A stretch of DNA of 64,000 nucleotides from Jonesiaceae bacterium BS-20 (GTDB taxonomy: Bacteria; Actinomycetota; Actinomycetes; Actinomycetales; Cellulomonadaceae): assembly GCA_039995105.1 (NCBI GenBank), contig CP146203.1, positions 620,001-684,000 on the forward strand, in the 5' to 3' direction. The notes beneath the pieces were generated by a model. That model had not been told where the DNA came from. It worked only from the letters and a program-made list of their open reading frames with translations, and did not search any database. Below are positions 8,657 through 17,299 of the stretch, piece by piece; positions within the stretch are counted from its first letter, which is position 1, and the number at the start of each line of letters is the position of its first letter. The translations under genes and the position numbers were made by a program.

Positions 8657-9096
8657 GCTCGTTTCGATTGGCTCGGCTCTTGCAATTGCGGCAGATGAGG
8701 GTTGATAAGGCGACCCACGCGTTGGCGTTGTCTCACCGCCGCGCAAACCAAGCAGAGGACAAGGTTGAGCGCGCGCAAAGTCATGTCCTTGGGGCGGATC
8801 TCGATGTCAGCCCCGCGGTTTGGCAAGCCGTTGTGGCTGCCCGCCTGACCAACATGGCGTTGGCTAAGGAGGCAGTAGCGGCGGCCCAGGTGGCGCGGGC
8901 GCAGACTGCGCAGGCTACCGAGACGTTGGATAGGGCCCGTCAGCAGGCTAAACCCATTGAGAAACTGCAGGAGAAGTTTTACCGGGACCAAGCTACCCAA
9001 GACCTCGCTGCCCAGGCCCTGATTCTGGATGAAGTTGGCCAGAACATGTTCCGGGTCGCCAGCCAATCTGGTGAAGGCGGCAACCGTGAGCTTTGA
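8653..9096 (+). CDS. fliJ: flagellar export coiled-coil protein FliJ
   Basis: A 147-aa, almost entirely helical protein (FRLARLLQLRQMRVDKATHA at the start), rich in Ala, Gln and Arg, as expected for the FliJ stalk that sits in the FliI hexamer. Family identity rests on position between fliI and fliK, size and coiled-coil character. GTG 8653 overlaps fliI by four bases. The stop overlaps the next gene by 11 bases. Confidence 0.8.
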   Translation: MSSFRLARLLQLRQMRVDKATHALALSHRRANQAEDKVERAQSHVLGADLDVSPAVWQAVVAARLTNMALAKEAVAAAQVARAQTAQATETLDRARQQAKPIEKLQEKFYRDQATQDLAAQALILDEVGQNMFRVASQSGEGGNREL

Positions 9097-9790
9097 TCTT
9101 GCTATCGCTCGAGTCAGTGAAATCCGAGACCACATTGCGACCCTGACCGCACAGGCGACGGCAGCGCCGTCCGCCCAGCATTCCAGAACCGGCAACGTCC
9201 CCATGGGTGGCCCCATCGAGGGACAAGGGCATGGAACAACCGAGCAAGTAAACGGTGGTGGGAGCCGGGGATGGTCCGGCATACAACCGAACACCACTTT
9301 GAACTTTGGCGATCTGCTGACCAAGGAACTTTCGAGGGTACTAGGCGCAACGAGTTTGGATCGCAGCCGTGCAGAGCAACCGGGCGTGGTAAACCCACCA
9401 GCCCACGTTGGGCAAGGTGAAGCGGTTTCTGGGCAATCCGCAAGTGCGGCCGGAGACCGGGTGGTCGCCGAGGCAAAGAGATGGATTGGGGTGCCCTATA
9501 AATGGGGCGGCAACACCCGTGCCGGAGTCGACTGCTCAGGGCTGACCAAGAACGTGTTTGCAAAATACGGTGTTGACTTGCACCGGGTTGCCCGCCAGCA
9601 AATGACACAGGGGACCGAGGTGCCCAGCCTCGACCAGGCCCGCCCCGGGGACCTGATTGTGTTCAAGAACGGTAAGCACATAGGGATCTATGCGGGTAAC
9701 GGCCAAATGATCGATGCCCCACGCCCCGGCAAGAACGTGCAACTGCGTGACGTCTATGAAACCCCAACGACCATTAGGAGAGTGCTGTGA
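9086..9790 (+). CDS. NlpC/P60 peptidoglycan hydrolase inside the flagellar operon
   Basis: A 234-aa protein with a C-terminal NlpC/P60 domain (about residues 127-234), a cysteine peptidase fold that cuts peptide cross-links or stems in peptidoglycan. The catalytic Cys150 is in AGVDCSGL and the His is H198 in NGKHIGIY, after ARPGDLIVF. The first 125 residues are Gly/Gln/Ser-rich and include the helix-like MSFDLAIARVSEIRDHIATL. There is no Sec signal peptide or lipobox. GTG 9086 is preferred because GAAGG at 9073-9077 is eight bases upstream. It is coupled to fliJ and fliK. Local wall opening for rod growth, the role of FlgJ in other bacteria, and export by the flagellar apparatus are inferences. 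Confidence 0.85.
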   Translation: MSFDLAIARVSEIRDHIATLTAQATAAPSAQHSRTGNVPMGGPIEGQGHGTTEQVNGGGSRGWSGIQPNTTLNFGDLLTKELSRVLGATSLDRSRAEQPGVVNPPAHVGQGEAVSGQSASAAGDRVVAEAKRWIGVPYKWGGNTRAGVDCSGLTKNVFAKYGVDLHRVARQQMTQGTEVPSLDQARPGDLIVFKNGKHIGIYAGNGQMIDAPRPGKNVQLRDVYETPTTIRRVL

Positions 9791-11157
9791 TCCAAAACCT
9801 GATGGCCCGCGGGCCGCTGCCCGGTCAAGGTTTGGCTTCCAACCGCGCGACAGGAAGGCCCCCCGACGCCCCCAACTTTGAAGACTCACTTAGCAGTGCA
9901 CAGACTCATCTTGACCGGGCCCAGACCGAACCGGGCGCCCAGGATGGCGCCCAGGGTGTAACGGATTTGGGTGGTGGACGAGTTCAGGACGGGCAAGAAC
10001 ACCAGGCCCCACCGGAGGGTGAACCGGTTCCGGCGTTTGCGCTGGCAGGTTCGGTTTCCAACTCCCCAGATCAGCCCGCCCAGCAACCGGTTCCACCCGA
10101 GCTTGCGCGCGACAGCGCGCACCACCAAGGTATAACCGAGCTGGCTGGCGGCGTGACGCCAAGTACAGACCAAACCGGTACTAACCAGTTCGGTGCTGAC
10201 CAATTGGATACTGACCAAACCGGGGCACAGGCATCGGCCGCGAGCAACGGGGTAACCGCCAACGAAATGCCGGCCGGACCAGGCACATCCAGAACAGGTT
10301 TTGGCGCGGCTGAGGTAAGGGGCGCGGCAATTGGCCGCGCACCTAACATAACGGGTCAACCTACCGGGCAAGTACCGGCGCAAACCACGGCGTTCCAAAA
10401 CCTCACCACGGGGGAACTTGCCGCGGGACAGAATCTTGGCGCGCACCAGGAATCTGACGGCGCAGTGCCCGCTCCCGGTGGCTCAGCGCTCACCCCAACT
10501 GGCGGTGATGTGGCCGGTAGCCCCGTAACCGGGGGGTCTTTGGCCCAAGGCAATCTGACCGGTCAAGACACGGGCGTGCTTCAGACAGACCCGAGTGGCC
10601 CCCGCACGGTGGGCGCGGAGGCTGTTGGCGCACCGGAGCCACAATCCGGGGTCACTGGGCCGCGTCACGCTAACCAAACCGCACACGTCAATCAGGGGGC
10701 CCCGCCCCCACTTGCCCAGCAGGTACGCGGGCCGATTGGCCAATTGCGTACCGCAGCGGCGGGCGACCACGTATTTTCTATTCGCATCACCCCAGAAAAC
10801 CTAGGACCGGTCCAAGTGCGCGCCCACATTGGCGGCGACGGTATCCGGGTGGAACTCGTTGGGGCAAGCGATGCTGTGCGCGACCAGTTGCGCACCATGC
10901 TCTCAGACCTGCGCAGGGACCTGCAGTCCACGGGCATGACCGCACAGTTGAGCGTTTCCAACTCAGACGCCCCCGCCCATGACAAACTGCCCGGCCACGG
11001 ATTCAAAGACCAACCGGACCGCGAGCACAACCCAAATGCTCAACAAAGTCGCGCTGACCGCACAGATTTAGGACCCGGCGCACTGACCATCCAAGCCGAT
11101 TCCGGCGCACCACAATCACCGAACTACACCGCATCCGGTGTGGACATCTTGGCTTAG
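9787..11157 (+). CDS. fliK: flagellar hook-length control protein FliK
   Basis: A 456-aa secreted ruler that stops hook growth. Residues 1-300 are disordered, Gly/Gln/Thr/Pro-rich and partly repetitive (for example TDQTGTNQFGADQLDTDQTG). The C-terminal Flg_hook domain is clear at about residues 325-400: HVFSIRITPENLGPVQVRAH, then IRVELVGASDAVRDQLRTML, which contacts FlhB for the export switch. GTG 9787 overlaps the hydrolase stop by four bases. flgD follows nine bases later. Confidence 0.88.
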   Translation: MIQNLMARGPLPGQGLASNRATGRPPDAPNFEDSLSSAQTHLDRAQTEPGAQDGAQGVTDLGGGRVQDGQEHQAPPEGEPVPAFALAGSVSNSPDQPAQQPVPPELARDSAHHQGITELAGGVTPSTDQTGTNQFGADQLDTDQTGAQASAASNGVTANEMPAGPGTSRTGFGAAEVRGAAIGRAPNITGQPTGQVPAQTTAFQNLTTGELAAGQNLGAHQESDGAVPAPGGSALTPTGGDVAGSPVTGGSLAQGNLTGQDTGVLQTDPSGPRTVGAEAVGAPEPQSGVTGPRHANQTAHVNQGAPPPLAQQVRGPIGQLRTAAAGDHVFSIRITPENLGPVQVRAHIGGDGIRVELVGASDAVRDQLRTMLSDLRRDLQSTGMTAQLSVSNSDAPAHDKLPGHGFKDQPDREHNPNAQQSRADRTDLGPGALTIQADSGAPQSPNYTASGVDILA

Positions 11158-11166
11158 GGAGACAGC

Positions 11167-11691
11167 ATGCCACTTGATGTAAATGCAGTAAGCGGAGCCG
11201 GGCTCTACACCAATAGCGGTGGAGTGCCAGAGGCCAAGAAGGAAATGGACTCCGAGACGTTTATGAAGCTCTTGCTAGCCCAACTTCGGTTCCAAGACCC
11301 CAGCACGCCCATGTCCACCAATGAAATGATGGCGCAAACCACCCAACTTGCGACGATGGAACAGTTGACCAACATCGCAACCACGGTCACCGAGGGGTTT
11401 GCCCTTGCCATGCGTGACACGGCAGCCAACCTCGTTGGGAAAACCGTCACCTACCAATTAGCCGATGGCGAGTTTGTGACCGGTCAGGTCCAATCCGTGC
11501 GGTATGACGGTGCCGTGCCATCGGTCAACGTCGATGGCACCGATATTCCATTGGACGCTGTGCTTGCCGTCCTCGGTGCTGCCCCAAGCACCACCCCGGA
11601 TGAAGAAGCGCCGCACCCTGACGACCCTGACGCAACCGACCCTGCGCCAGATAATTCTTTGCCTGAAAACCCAGAAGCAGATGCGGCGTAA
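11167..11691 (+). CDS. flgD: flagellar hook capping/scaffold protein FlgD
   Basis: A 174-aa hook cap needed for FlgE polymerisation. The conserved N-terminal FlgD block is present: EMDSETFMKLLLAQLRFQDP, then STPMSTNEMMAQTTQLATME. A short tudor-like stretch (LVGKTVTYQLADGEFVTGQV) follows. The C terminus is a Pro/Asp/Glu-rich tail instead of a full FnIII domain, a common short form. It sits between fliK and flgE. Confidence 0.93.
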   Translation: MPLDVNAVSGAGLYTNSGGVPEAKKEMDSETFMKLLLAQLRFQDPSTPMSTNEMMAQTTQLATMEQLTNIATTVTEGFALAMRDTAANLVGKTVTYQLADGEFVTGQVQSVRYDGAVPSVNVDGTDIPLDAVLAVLGAAPSTTPDEEAPHPDDPDATDPAPDNSLPENPEADAA

Positions 11692-11723
11692 CGCCGGAAA
11701 CCCAAGTTAAGGAACTGAAAGTA

Positions 11724-12920
11724 ATGCTACGTTCGTTGTTCTCCGGAATTTCCGGAATGCGCGCCCACCAAACCATGCTCGACGTGACGGGTAATAACAT
11801 TGCCAACGTCAACACCACCGGATTCAAGGCCTCTCAAACCCAGTTCACGGACACCTTGAGCCAGGTACTCAATGCCACCGGTGCCCCTGGCCGTGGCGCT
11901 GGTGGAACCAACCCCGCACAAGTTGGTCTGGGAGTCCAGGTTGCCGCCGTGACCACCAACTTCTCCACGGGAGCGCGCCAAACCACCGGCCGCTCAACCG
12001 ACATGATGATCTCCGGTGACGGTTTCTTCGTTGTACAAAAGGGCGGTCAGCAGGCCTACACCCGGGCGGGCTCATTCGACTTCGATGCCAACGGCAACCT
12101 AGTTTCCCCGGACGGCAGCTTTGTCATGGGCTGGGGCGCACAAAATGGGGTGGTCAACCCGAACTCAATCTTGGCGCCACTTAAGCTGCCAACCACCACG
12201 CTCTCCGGTGCGGCAGCCACGGGTAAGATCACGTTCGACGGCAACCTGCCATCTGACGCCGAAGCGGCTACGGAACTGACCCGCGATGTTGAAGTGTATG
12301 ACAACCTGGGTGCGGCCCGCACCGTCACGCTGACCTTCACCAAGGTCGACACCCCCGAGGGTGACCCAGCGCAGTGGGAGGTAACAGCGAAAGATCCAAA
12401 AACTGGTGCGACCACAACCCAGACCCTCGCATTCGATGGGGACGGGCGCCTCACATCCGGGGGAAACCTCAACCTTGGCAACATGGACATTGACCTAAGT
12501 ACGCTCACTGGGTTTGCCGACCTCAACACCATGGCGGTGGCCAGCCGCGACGGTCAGGCGGCCGGTGTGCTTGAGTCCTTCTCAATCACGGCAGACGGAA
12601 CCATCTTGGGTGCGTTCTCCAACGGACGTAAGGAAGAAATTGGCCGGATCGCGTTGGCCAACTTTGACAACGCAAGCGGTTTAGAAAAGCTTGGTGGTTC
12701 CATGTATGGGGCTTCGGTCAACTCGGGAGATCCACAGATCGGTGGTGCCGGTGAGGGTGGGCGCGGCGACCTCGTGGGCAATGCCCTTGAAATGTCTAAC
12801 GTGGACTTGTCTCAAGAATTTACCAACCTGATTGTGGCCCAGCGCGGGTTCCAAGCGAACTCACGCATCATCACCACATCTGACGAGGTCCTCCAGGAAC
12901 TGGTCAACCTCAAGCGTTAA
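11724..12920 (+). CDS. flgE: flagellar hook protein FlgE
   Basis: A 398-aa hook subunit. The N terminus MLRSLFSGISGMRAHQTMLD with NNIANVNTTGFKASQTQF and the C terminus VDLSQEFTNLIVAQRGFQAN with IITTSDEVLQELVNLKR are diagnostic. Internal FlgE motifs (ISGDGFFVVQ and TRAGSFDFDANGNLVSPDG) are intact. No flgF or flgG is present, which fits Gram-positive flagella where FlgE-type proteins do most of the work. The gene ends the flgB operon and is followed by a strong terminator. Confidence 0.95.
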   Translation: MLRSLFSGISGMRAHQTMLDVTGNNIANVNTTGFKASQTQFTDTLSQVLNATGAPGRGAGGTNPAQVGLGVQVAAVTTNFSTGARQTTGRSTDMMISGDGFFVVQKGGQQAYTRAGSFDFDANGNLVSPDGSFVMGWGAQNGVVNPNSILAPLKLPTTTLSGAAATGKITFDGNLPSDAEAATELTRDVEVYDNLGAARTVTLTFTKVDTPEGDPAQWEVTAKDPKTGATTTQTLAFDGDGRLTSGGNLNLGNMDIDLSTLTGFADLNTMAVASRDGQAAGVLESFSITADGTILGAFSNGRKEEIGRIALANFDNASGLEKLGGSMYGASVNSGDPQIGGAGEGGRGDLVGNALEMSNVDLSQEFTNLIVAQRGFQANSRIITTSDEVLQELVNLKR

Positions 12921-12930
12921 CCATCAAAAG

Positions 12931-12965
12931 GCCCGCCACGGTGTAACCACCGTGGCGGGCTTCTT
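12931..12965 (+). terminator. rho-independent terminator after flgE
   Basis: A 13-bp perfect stem (12931-12943 with 12948-12960) and loop TAAC, followed by TTCTT. It closes the flgB-flgE operon 10 bases after the flgE stop. Confidence 0.9.
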
Positions 12966-13004
12966 GGACTCTACTCAGCTCGAGAGCCCGCGTGTGTAAG
13001 AACC

Positions 13005-13031
13005 TAAAATCCAAGTCAAGTTGGCCGATCA
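13005..13031 (+). promoter_or_regulatory. sigma-28 (FliA) type promoter of flbD-motAB
   Basis: TAAA at 13005-13008, a 15-base spacer, and GCCGATCA at 13024-13031. This is the closest of the five to the FliA consensus. The block GGCCGATCAGGTGGGGT is shared with the fliD and flgB promoters. The flbD start is 53 bases downstream. Confidence 0.82.
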
Positions 13032-13083
13032 GGTGGGGTGTAGGGCCCATGGAAGGGCCTAGATTCTTGTCAAGGATGGAACT

Positions 13084-13338
13084 GTGATTGTTGTTAGCAA
13101 GCTGAGCAAAGAGAAATTTGCTGTCAACCCGGATCTGATCCAACGTATTGACAGCTCCCCGGACACCATTTTGACCCTGGTTGATGGCACCAAGTACATC
13201 GTGCGTGAGTCAATGGCACAGGTTATTGACCTCATTGACGCCCACCGGGTCATGATCATCTCCCGCTCTCAGAACTTCGACCAGCCCCAAGACCCGGGCA
13301 CTTCTGGCCGTCTTTCCCTGATTCACACAGAGGACTAA
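13084..13338 (+). CDS. flbD: FlbD-family small flagellar protein
   Basis: An 84-aa protein of the short FlbD (swarming motility SwrD-like) family. It starts MIVVSKLSKEKFAVNPDLIQ and continues IDSSPDTILTLVDGTKYIVR, then ESMAQVIDLID, which is the whole family core. In Bacillus such proteins raise motor torque by supporting stator function. That fits its place directly before motA. GTG 13084 follows AAGGATGGAACT. The last 20 residues are a polar tail. Confidence 0.85.
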   Translation: MIVVSKLSKEKFAVNPDLIQRIDSSPDTILTLVDGTKYIVRESMAQVIDLIDAHRVMIISRSQNFDQPQDPGTSGRLSLIHTED

Positions 13339-13340
13339 GC

Positions 13341-14123
13341 ATGGATCCGGCAAGCATCGTTGGTCTGTTGGTTGCGGTTGGCGCAATCCTTTTAGCCATT
13401 TTCCTTGAGGGCTCCAGCCCCATGTCCATCCTGATCCCAGCTCCAATGATTCTGGTCTTTGTGGCCACTTTTGGGATCACCCTTGCGGGTGGGACACTGC
13501 GTGATTGTGTCGCCGCGTTCAAGGCTGTTCCTGGTGCGTTCACCGGTAAACCCAAGAGTGCAGCGCACTCGGTGGACATGATTGTGAGCTTGGCTGAGCA
13601 GGCCCGGCGTGATGGGCTCTTGGCTCTTGAGGAGTCCAGCCGAGAGATCGACAACGAGTTTTTGCGTGACGGCTTGCGTGCCGCTATCGATGGCGCTGAC
13701 CCTGATGATCTGCGTGAGCTGCTCGAGGACAAGATTGATACCAAGCGCGCGTCAGACAAGATTGCGTATGGATTTTTCAATGATATGGGCGGATACGCAC
13801 CCACCATTGGCATTGTGGGCACCGTGATTTCGCTTGTGCACGTGCTCGAAAACCTTGCGGACCCCGCCGAACTTGGGCATATGATTGCCGCCGCGTTTGT
13901 GGCAACCCTTTGGGGTATTGCCTCGGCGAACGTCATTTGGTTTCCAATCGCAAACCGACTCAAGCGTCTGTCCAACCTCGAATGTGAGGAGATGGAGATC
14001 ATCTTGGAGGGCTTGTTAGCCGTGCAATCGGGTGCGAGTCCTCGTGCGGTCAATGAGCGGTTGCGCTCTTTGATTACCGACTCCTCACGGAGTACAGCTT
14101 CCGGGGACAAGGCGGCGGCGTGA
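13341..14123 (+). CDS. motA: flagellar stator protein MotA
   Basis: A 260-aa proton-channel stator subunit. It has four membrane segments: residues about 3-22, 33-50, then a long cytoplasmic loop, then two segments near 150-200 (YAPTIGIVGTVISLVHVLEN and MIAAAFVATLWGIASANVIW). The cytoplasmic loop holds the charged residues that contact FliG. ATG is two bases after the flbD stop, and the gene overlaps motB by four bases. Confidence 0.95.
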   Translation: MDPASIVGLLVAVGAILLAIFLEGSSPMSILIPAPMILVFVATFGITLAGGTLRDCVAAFKAVPGAFTGKPKSAAHSVDMIVSLAEQARRDGLLALEESSREIDNEFLRDGLRAAIDGADPDDLRELLEDKIDTKRASDKIAYGFFNDMGGYAPTIGIVGTVISLVHVLENLADPAELGHMIAAAFVATLWGIASANVIWFPIANRLKRLSNLECEEMEIILEGLLAVQSGASPRAVNERLRSLITDSSRSTASGDKAAA

Positions 14124-15001
14124 GTGCACGTAGAAAGCGGCGCAATCGTGGTGGTGTGGAAGAAGAATCGTCCGCATCGGAGCGTTGGTTAGTCAGCTAT
14201 GCGGACATGTTGACCGTTCTGGTTGGCCTCTTTATTGTCTTGTATGCCATGTCCCAGGTGGATCAGGCCAAGTTTGAACAGTTAGCGGCGTCGCTCGCGG
14301 TTGGGTTTGGTGGGGAATCGCAGTCCGTGCTCAGCAGTGGCAGCACTATCTTGGCCCAGACCGGCCCGGTTGTCCCGAACATTACGCCGAGCCTAGAAAC
14401 ACCAATGAATGGCCCCGGTGGTCAATCCCAAGAGGTCAACCCTGAGGCAATCGATCCGGAAGATTTGGCCGCTGCCCGGTCCGAACTCGAGAACTTGCAA
14501 GCGCTGGCGAAGGCTCTTGAAGCAGCTCTTGAGGCCAAGGATCTGGAAAGCAGCGTCACCTACCGCATTACTGAGCGTGGCTTGGTTGTGGGGCTGGTTT
14601 CCGACGAGTTATTTTTTGTGGCTGATACGGCTCAACTAACCGAGACCTCCAAACGGGTTGTTGACGTTCTCGCACCGGTTTTGGGTGTGCTGCCCAATCA
14701 GCTCTCGATAGAGGGCCATGCGAACAGCGTGCCGTCCGTGCGGTATCCCACGAACTGGGAGCTATCCGCCGACCGGTCCACCCAGGTGCTGCGGCGTTTT
14801 GTTGAGGAGGGCGAACTCAATTCCACGCGGATTGCGAGCGTTGGCTTTGGGGAATCCCGCCCTCTTATCGACAACACCACGACCGAGGGGCTGGCCGTTA
14901 ATCGCCGGGTAGATGTGGTTATTTTGTCCGCTGAGCCCGAGCACATACGTGAACTTATTCCAGTGGTCCAGGAGACGCTGGCCGATAATGAGGAAAAATA
15001 A
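14120..15001 (+). CDS. motB: flagellar stator protein MotB
   Basis: A 293-aa stator subunit with one membrane helix (about residues 24-45) carrying the proton-binding Asp29 in SYADMLTVL. A linker follows and then an OmpA-like peptidoglycan-binding domain at about residues 150-275, with IEGHANSVP, NWELSADRSTQVLRRFVEEG and NRRVDVVIL. All are family hallmarks. GTG 14120 overlaps motA by four bases and the stop overlaps the fliL ATG by one. Confidence 0.95.
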   Translation: MSARRKRRNRGGVEEESSASERWLVSYADMLTVLVGLFIVLYAMSQVDQAKFEQLAASLAVGFGGESQSVLSSGSTILAQTGPVVPNITPSLETPMNGPGGQSQEVNPEAIDPEDLAAARSELENLQALAKALEAALEAKDLESSVTYRITERGLVVGLVSDELFFVADTAQLTETSKRVVDVLAPVLGVLPNQLSIEGHANSVPSVRYPTNWELSADRSTQVLRRFVEEGELNSTRIASVGFGESRPLIDNTTTEGLAVNRRVDVVILSAEPEHIRELIPVVQETLADNEEK

Positions 15002-15519
15002 TGCCAATCGAACAGCGAGTAGTTTCCGGTTCTGGCCCATTGGGCCAGACCTCCAAGATCACCCCGCGGCCAAGGGTAACTGAACCAGTTGAACCGCCGG
15101 CCCAAGAGTCGGGGTCGCGTAAAGTGAGCTTGAAAGCGGTCATCGTTTCCACCGTGCTCATTGTGGCATTGGTTCTGGGGGCGGTGTACTGGTTCGTGGT
15201 GCGGCCAGCCCTTGACGATGGTGCTCCGCCGCCGATCATTGCCGGTGCCGTGCATACGGTGGATTCAATCAACCTCAACCTCAGCGATGGTCACTATCTG
15301 CGCCTTGGCTTTGCTGTGCAACTTACCGATCAGGCACAAGAGGTTGACAGCGCGCAGATTCTCGATGCCGCAATTACGGTGTTTTCCGGCCAAAAGTACG
15401 ACAATGCCTTAGACCCGGTGGTTCGTGAGGGGCTGCGCCAGCAGCTCGCGGCGCAATTAGACCGCGTATATGAGGGCGAAGTAATGGAGGTGTACTTCAC
15501 CGATTATGTGGCGCAGTAA
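15001..15519 (+). CDS. fliL: flagellar basal body-associated protein FliL
   Basis: A 172-aa single-pass protein that supports the stators. A cytoplasmic N terminus of about 40 residues is followed by one membrane helix (AVIVSTVLIVALVLGAVYWF) and an extracytoplasmic FliL domain with NLSDGHYLRLGFAVQL and the C-terminal VMEVYFTDYVAQ, the usual FliL ending. It is translationally coupled to motB. The fliM promoter begins five bases after its stop. Confidence 0.88.
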   Translation: MPIEQRVVSGSGPLGQTSKITPRPRVTEPVEPPAQESGSRKVSLKAVIVSTVLIVALVLGAVYWFVVRPALDDGAPPPIIAGAVHTVDSINLNLSDGHYLRLGFAVQLTDQAQEVDSAQILDAAITVFSGQKYDNALDPVVREGLRQQLAAQLDRVYEGEVMEVYFTDYVAQ

Positions 15520-15523
15520 ACCC

Positions 15524-15550
15524 TAAGGATTACCGCTATGCGGCCGATCT
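15524..15550 (+). promoter_or_regulatory. sigma-28 (FliA) type promoter at fliM
   Basis: TAAG at 15524-15527, a 15-base spacer, and GCCGATCT at 15543-15550. The fliM GTG starts eight bases after the -10 element, about where transcription should begin, so the mRNA is predicted to be leaderless. Confidence 0.68.
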
Positions 15551-15557
15551 AAGCAAT

Positions 15558-16541
15558 GTGAACACAAATACTGTGGCCCGGCCTCATAAACGTAAGACGG
15601 GTGGAGTACCTCAAAGTTATGACTTCCGCCGTCCAATGACGTTGGCGCGTGAGCACGCACGGATCCTGGAAATGGCATTCGAAACCTATGCCCGCCAGTG
15701 GTCCATGCAACTCACTTCGAGGCTGCGGCTGATCTCCACGATCGTGATGGAGAAAGTAGAATTGATCAGCTATGACGAGTACGTTAAGGGGCTTGATCAG
15801 CACACCGTTCTAGCTCTGGTGAGTCTGGACGATTCACGGGCATCGTCGGTGCTGCAAGTGCCCACCGCAACCGTAATGACTTGGATTGACCTCATGTTGG
15901 GTGGCCCAGGTCTGACCAATAACGTGCCTGACCGGGACCTGACAGAGATTGAAACGCACCTGATCACGGACTTGTTTGGGGCAACCTTGGCTGACCTACG
16001 GTATGCGTTTGCGTCCGTGCTCGATCTGAAGCCGGAGATCCGTGGGATCCAATACAGCCCACAGTTCGTTCAGGTCACCCCCGCCAACGAAGCGGTACTG
16101 GTAGCCAGATTCGAGATCGCAATGAACGATGCGACTGCGCATATGTCGATGATGATCCCCGCTGATCTGCTGGTTACTCCCATGCGTTTAGGGGAAGGCA
16201 CGGACGCCCTGACAGTGGGTGAGGCCGCTGAGGCCAAGGCAGTCCAGGAACGTCTGAACCGCAATATGGAACAGGTTCCGTTAGACCTAGCGGTGGCCTT
16301 TAGAACGACCAAGATCCAATCCAAGGATCTATCCAGCCTCAGCGTGGGCCAGGTCATTCACCTCAACCACGCGGTTTCTAGGCCACTGGATCTATTGGTA
16401 GACGACCTCTTGGTGGGCCATGCAATGCCAGGAAGCGTTGGCAAGCAGTTGGCCGCGAAGGTGGTCTCTGCAAACCCCTCCCAGGGATTGAGCGGCTCCA
16501 ACTTGGATGCCAGCCAGTGGGAACCGGAGCCAGCACGATGA
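15558..16541 (+). CDS. fliM: flagellar motor switch protein FliM, short N terminus
   Basis: A 327-aa rotor switch protein. The core is normal: YDFRRPMTLAREHARILEMA at residues about 21-40, a CheC-like middle domain, and a C-terminal SpoA-like domain (LDLAVAFRTTKIQSKDLSSL). The usual N-terminal CheY-binding peptide (LSQ-x-EIDALL type) is absent. Only about 20 residues precede YDFRRP and they read as basic linker. No start codon lies farther upstream in this frame before fliL. There is no Shine-Dalgarno sequence, which fits leaderless translation from the promoter at 15524. It overlaps fliN by four bases. Confidence 0.92.
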   Translation: MNTNTVARPHKRKTGGVPQSYDFRRPMTLAREHARILEMAFETYARQWSMQLTSRLRLISTIVMEKVELISYDEYVKGLDQHTVLALVSLDDSRASSVLQVPTATVMTWIDLMLGGPGLTNNVPDRDLTEIETHLITDLFGATLADLRYAFASVLDLKPEIRGIQYSPQFVQVTPANEAVLVARFEIAMNDATAHMSMMIPADLLVTPMRLGEGTDALTVGEAAEAKAVQERLNRNMEQVPLDLAVAFRTTKIQSKDLSSLSVGQVIHLNHAVSRPLDLLVDDLLVGHAMPGSVGKQLAAKVVSANPSQGLSGSNLDASQWEPEPAR

Positions 16542-17293
16542 CCGTGTCATACAGCCTGTCAGATTATCAAGAGCTTGCCCGAGCAGTGACCGACTTGGTG
16601 CCCAGTGATGTTCCCTTGACACCGACCCTAGAGTCAGTGGCTCCAGACCTCAGTGCCCTGTCCAGTGAATTTGAGCTGGCCACCGTTCACTATGTAGGCG
16701 CCTGTGATGCTCGGTTACTGCTTGCGGTTACCGGGCAGACAATGGCTCCGCTGGGCCAATCAGGTTTGGATTTGGGAAGTTCCCGAGGCCCCCAAGTCTT
16801 ACTGGACTCAGTTGCGCACAAGCTTGGCCAGGGTGTCATTGTGAGCCAGCGGGTCGCCTTGGAAGCATTTAACTCCGCGTCAACCGTCTATTTTTCCCTG
16901 CGAGCCGGAGTCACCCTGCACGGTTGGTTCGCACTGAACATTCAAGAGGTAGCCCCAATGTTTGATCAAAGCTCAAGCGGTGCAGTTTCAGAATCTGATG
17001 CTGGACTACGCACTCGTGCCACTGGACCTGCAACCGCGGATCCCAAGTCTATGCGGATGCTGTACGACGTTGAGATGACACTCACCGCAGAAATTGGCCG
17101 AGCTAAGCTCCCAGTGCGCCAGATCTTAGACCTGACGCCGGGGGTGATCGTGGAACTGGACCGAGTTGCCGGAAGCGCGGCCGACCTGATGGTAAATGGC
17201 CACCTGGTGGCACGCGGTGAAGTGGTAGTTGTTGATGAGGACTACGGTTTGCGTATCACCGAGATCATGGATGCTACCGAGGGTTTGGTATAG
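16538..17293 (+). CDS. fliN: flagellar motor switch protein FliN with long N-terminal domain
   Basis: A 251-aa protein. The C-terminal 85 residues are a FliN/SpoA domain: VEMTLTAEIGRAKLPVRQIL, LTPGVIVELDRVAGSAADLM, VNGHLVARGEVVVVDEDYGL, the classic FliN sequence. The first 150 residues form an extra domain, longer than in classical FliN (100-140 aa) but much shorter than in FliY. It lacks the ExxN phosphatase motif of CheC. ATG 16538 (overlap ATGA with fliM, GGAG at 16526-16529) is preferred over an upstream in-frame ATG at 16517. Confidence 0.9.
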   Translation: MTVSYSLSDYQELARAVTDLVPSDVPLTPTLESVAPDLSALSSEFELATVHYVGACDARLLLAVTGQTMAPLGQSGLDLGSSRGPQVLLDSVAHKLGQGVIVSQRVALEAFNSASTVYFSLRAGVTLHGWFALNIQEVAPMFDQSSSGAVSESDAGLRTRATGPATADPKSMRMLYDVEMTLTAEIGRAKLPVRQILDLTPGVIVELDRVAGSAADLMVNGHLVARGEVVVVDEDYGLRITEIMDATEGLV

Positions 17294-17299
17294 CTCTCA

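Noticed and set aside
14981-14988. GCCGATAA, an exact FliA -10 before fliL
   Set aside because: It is inside the end of motB and the place 15 bases upstream reads AGTG, not a -35. Coding sequence explains it.
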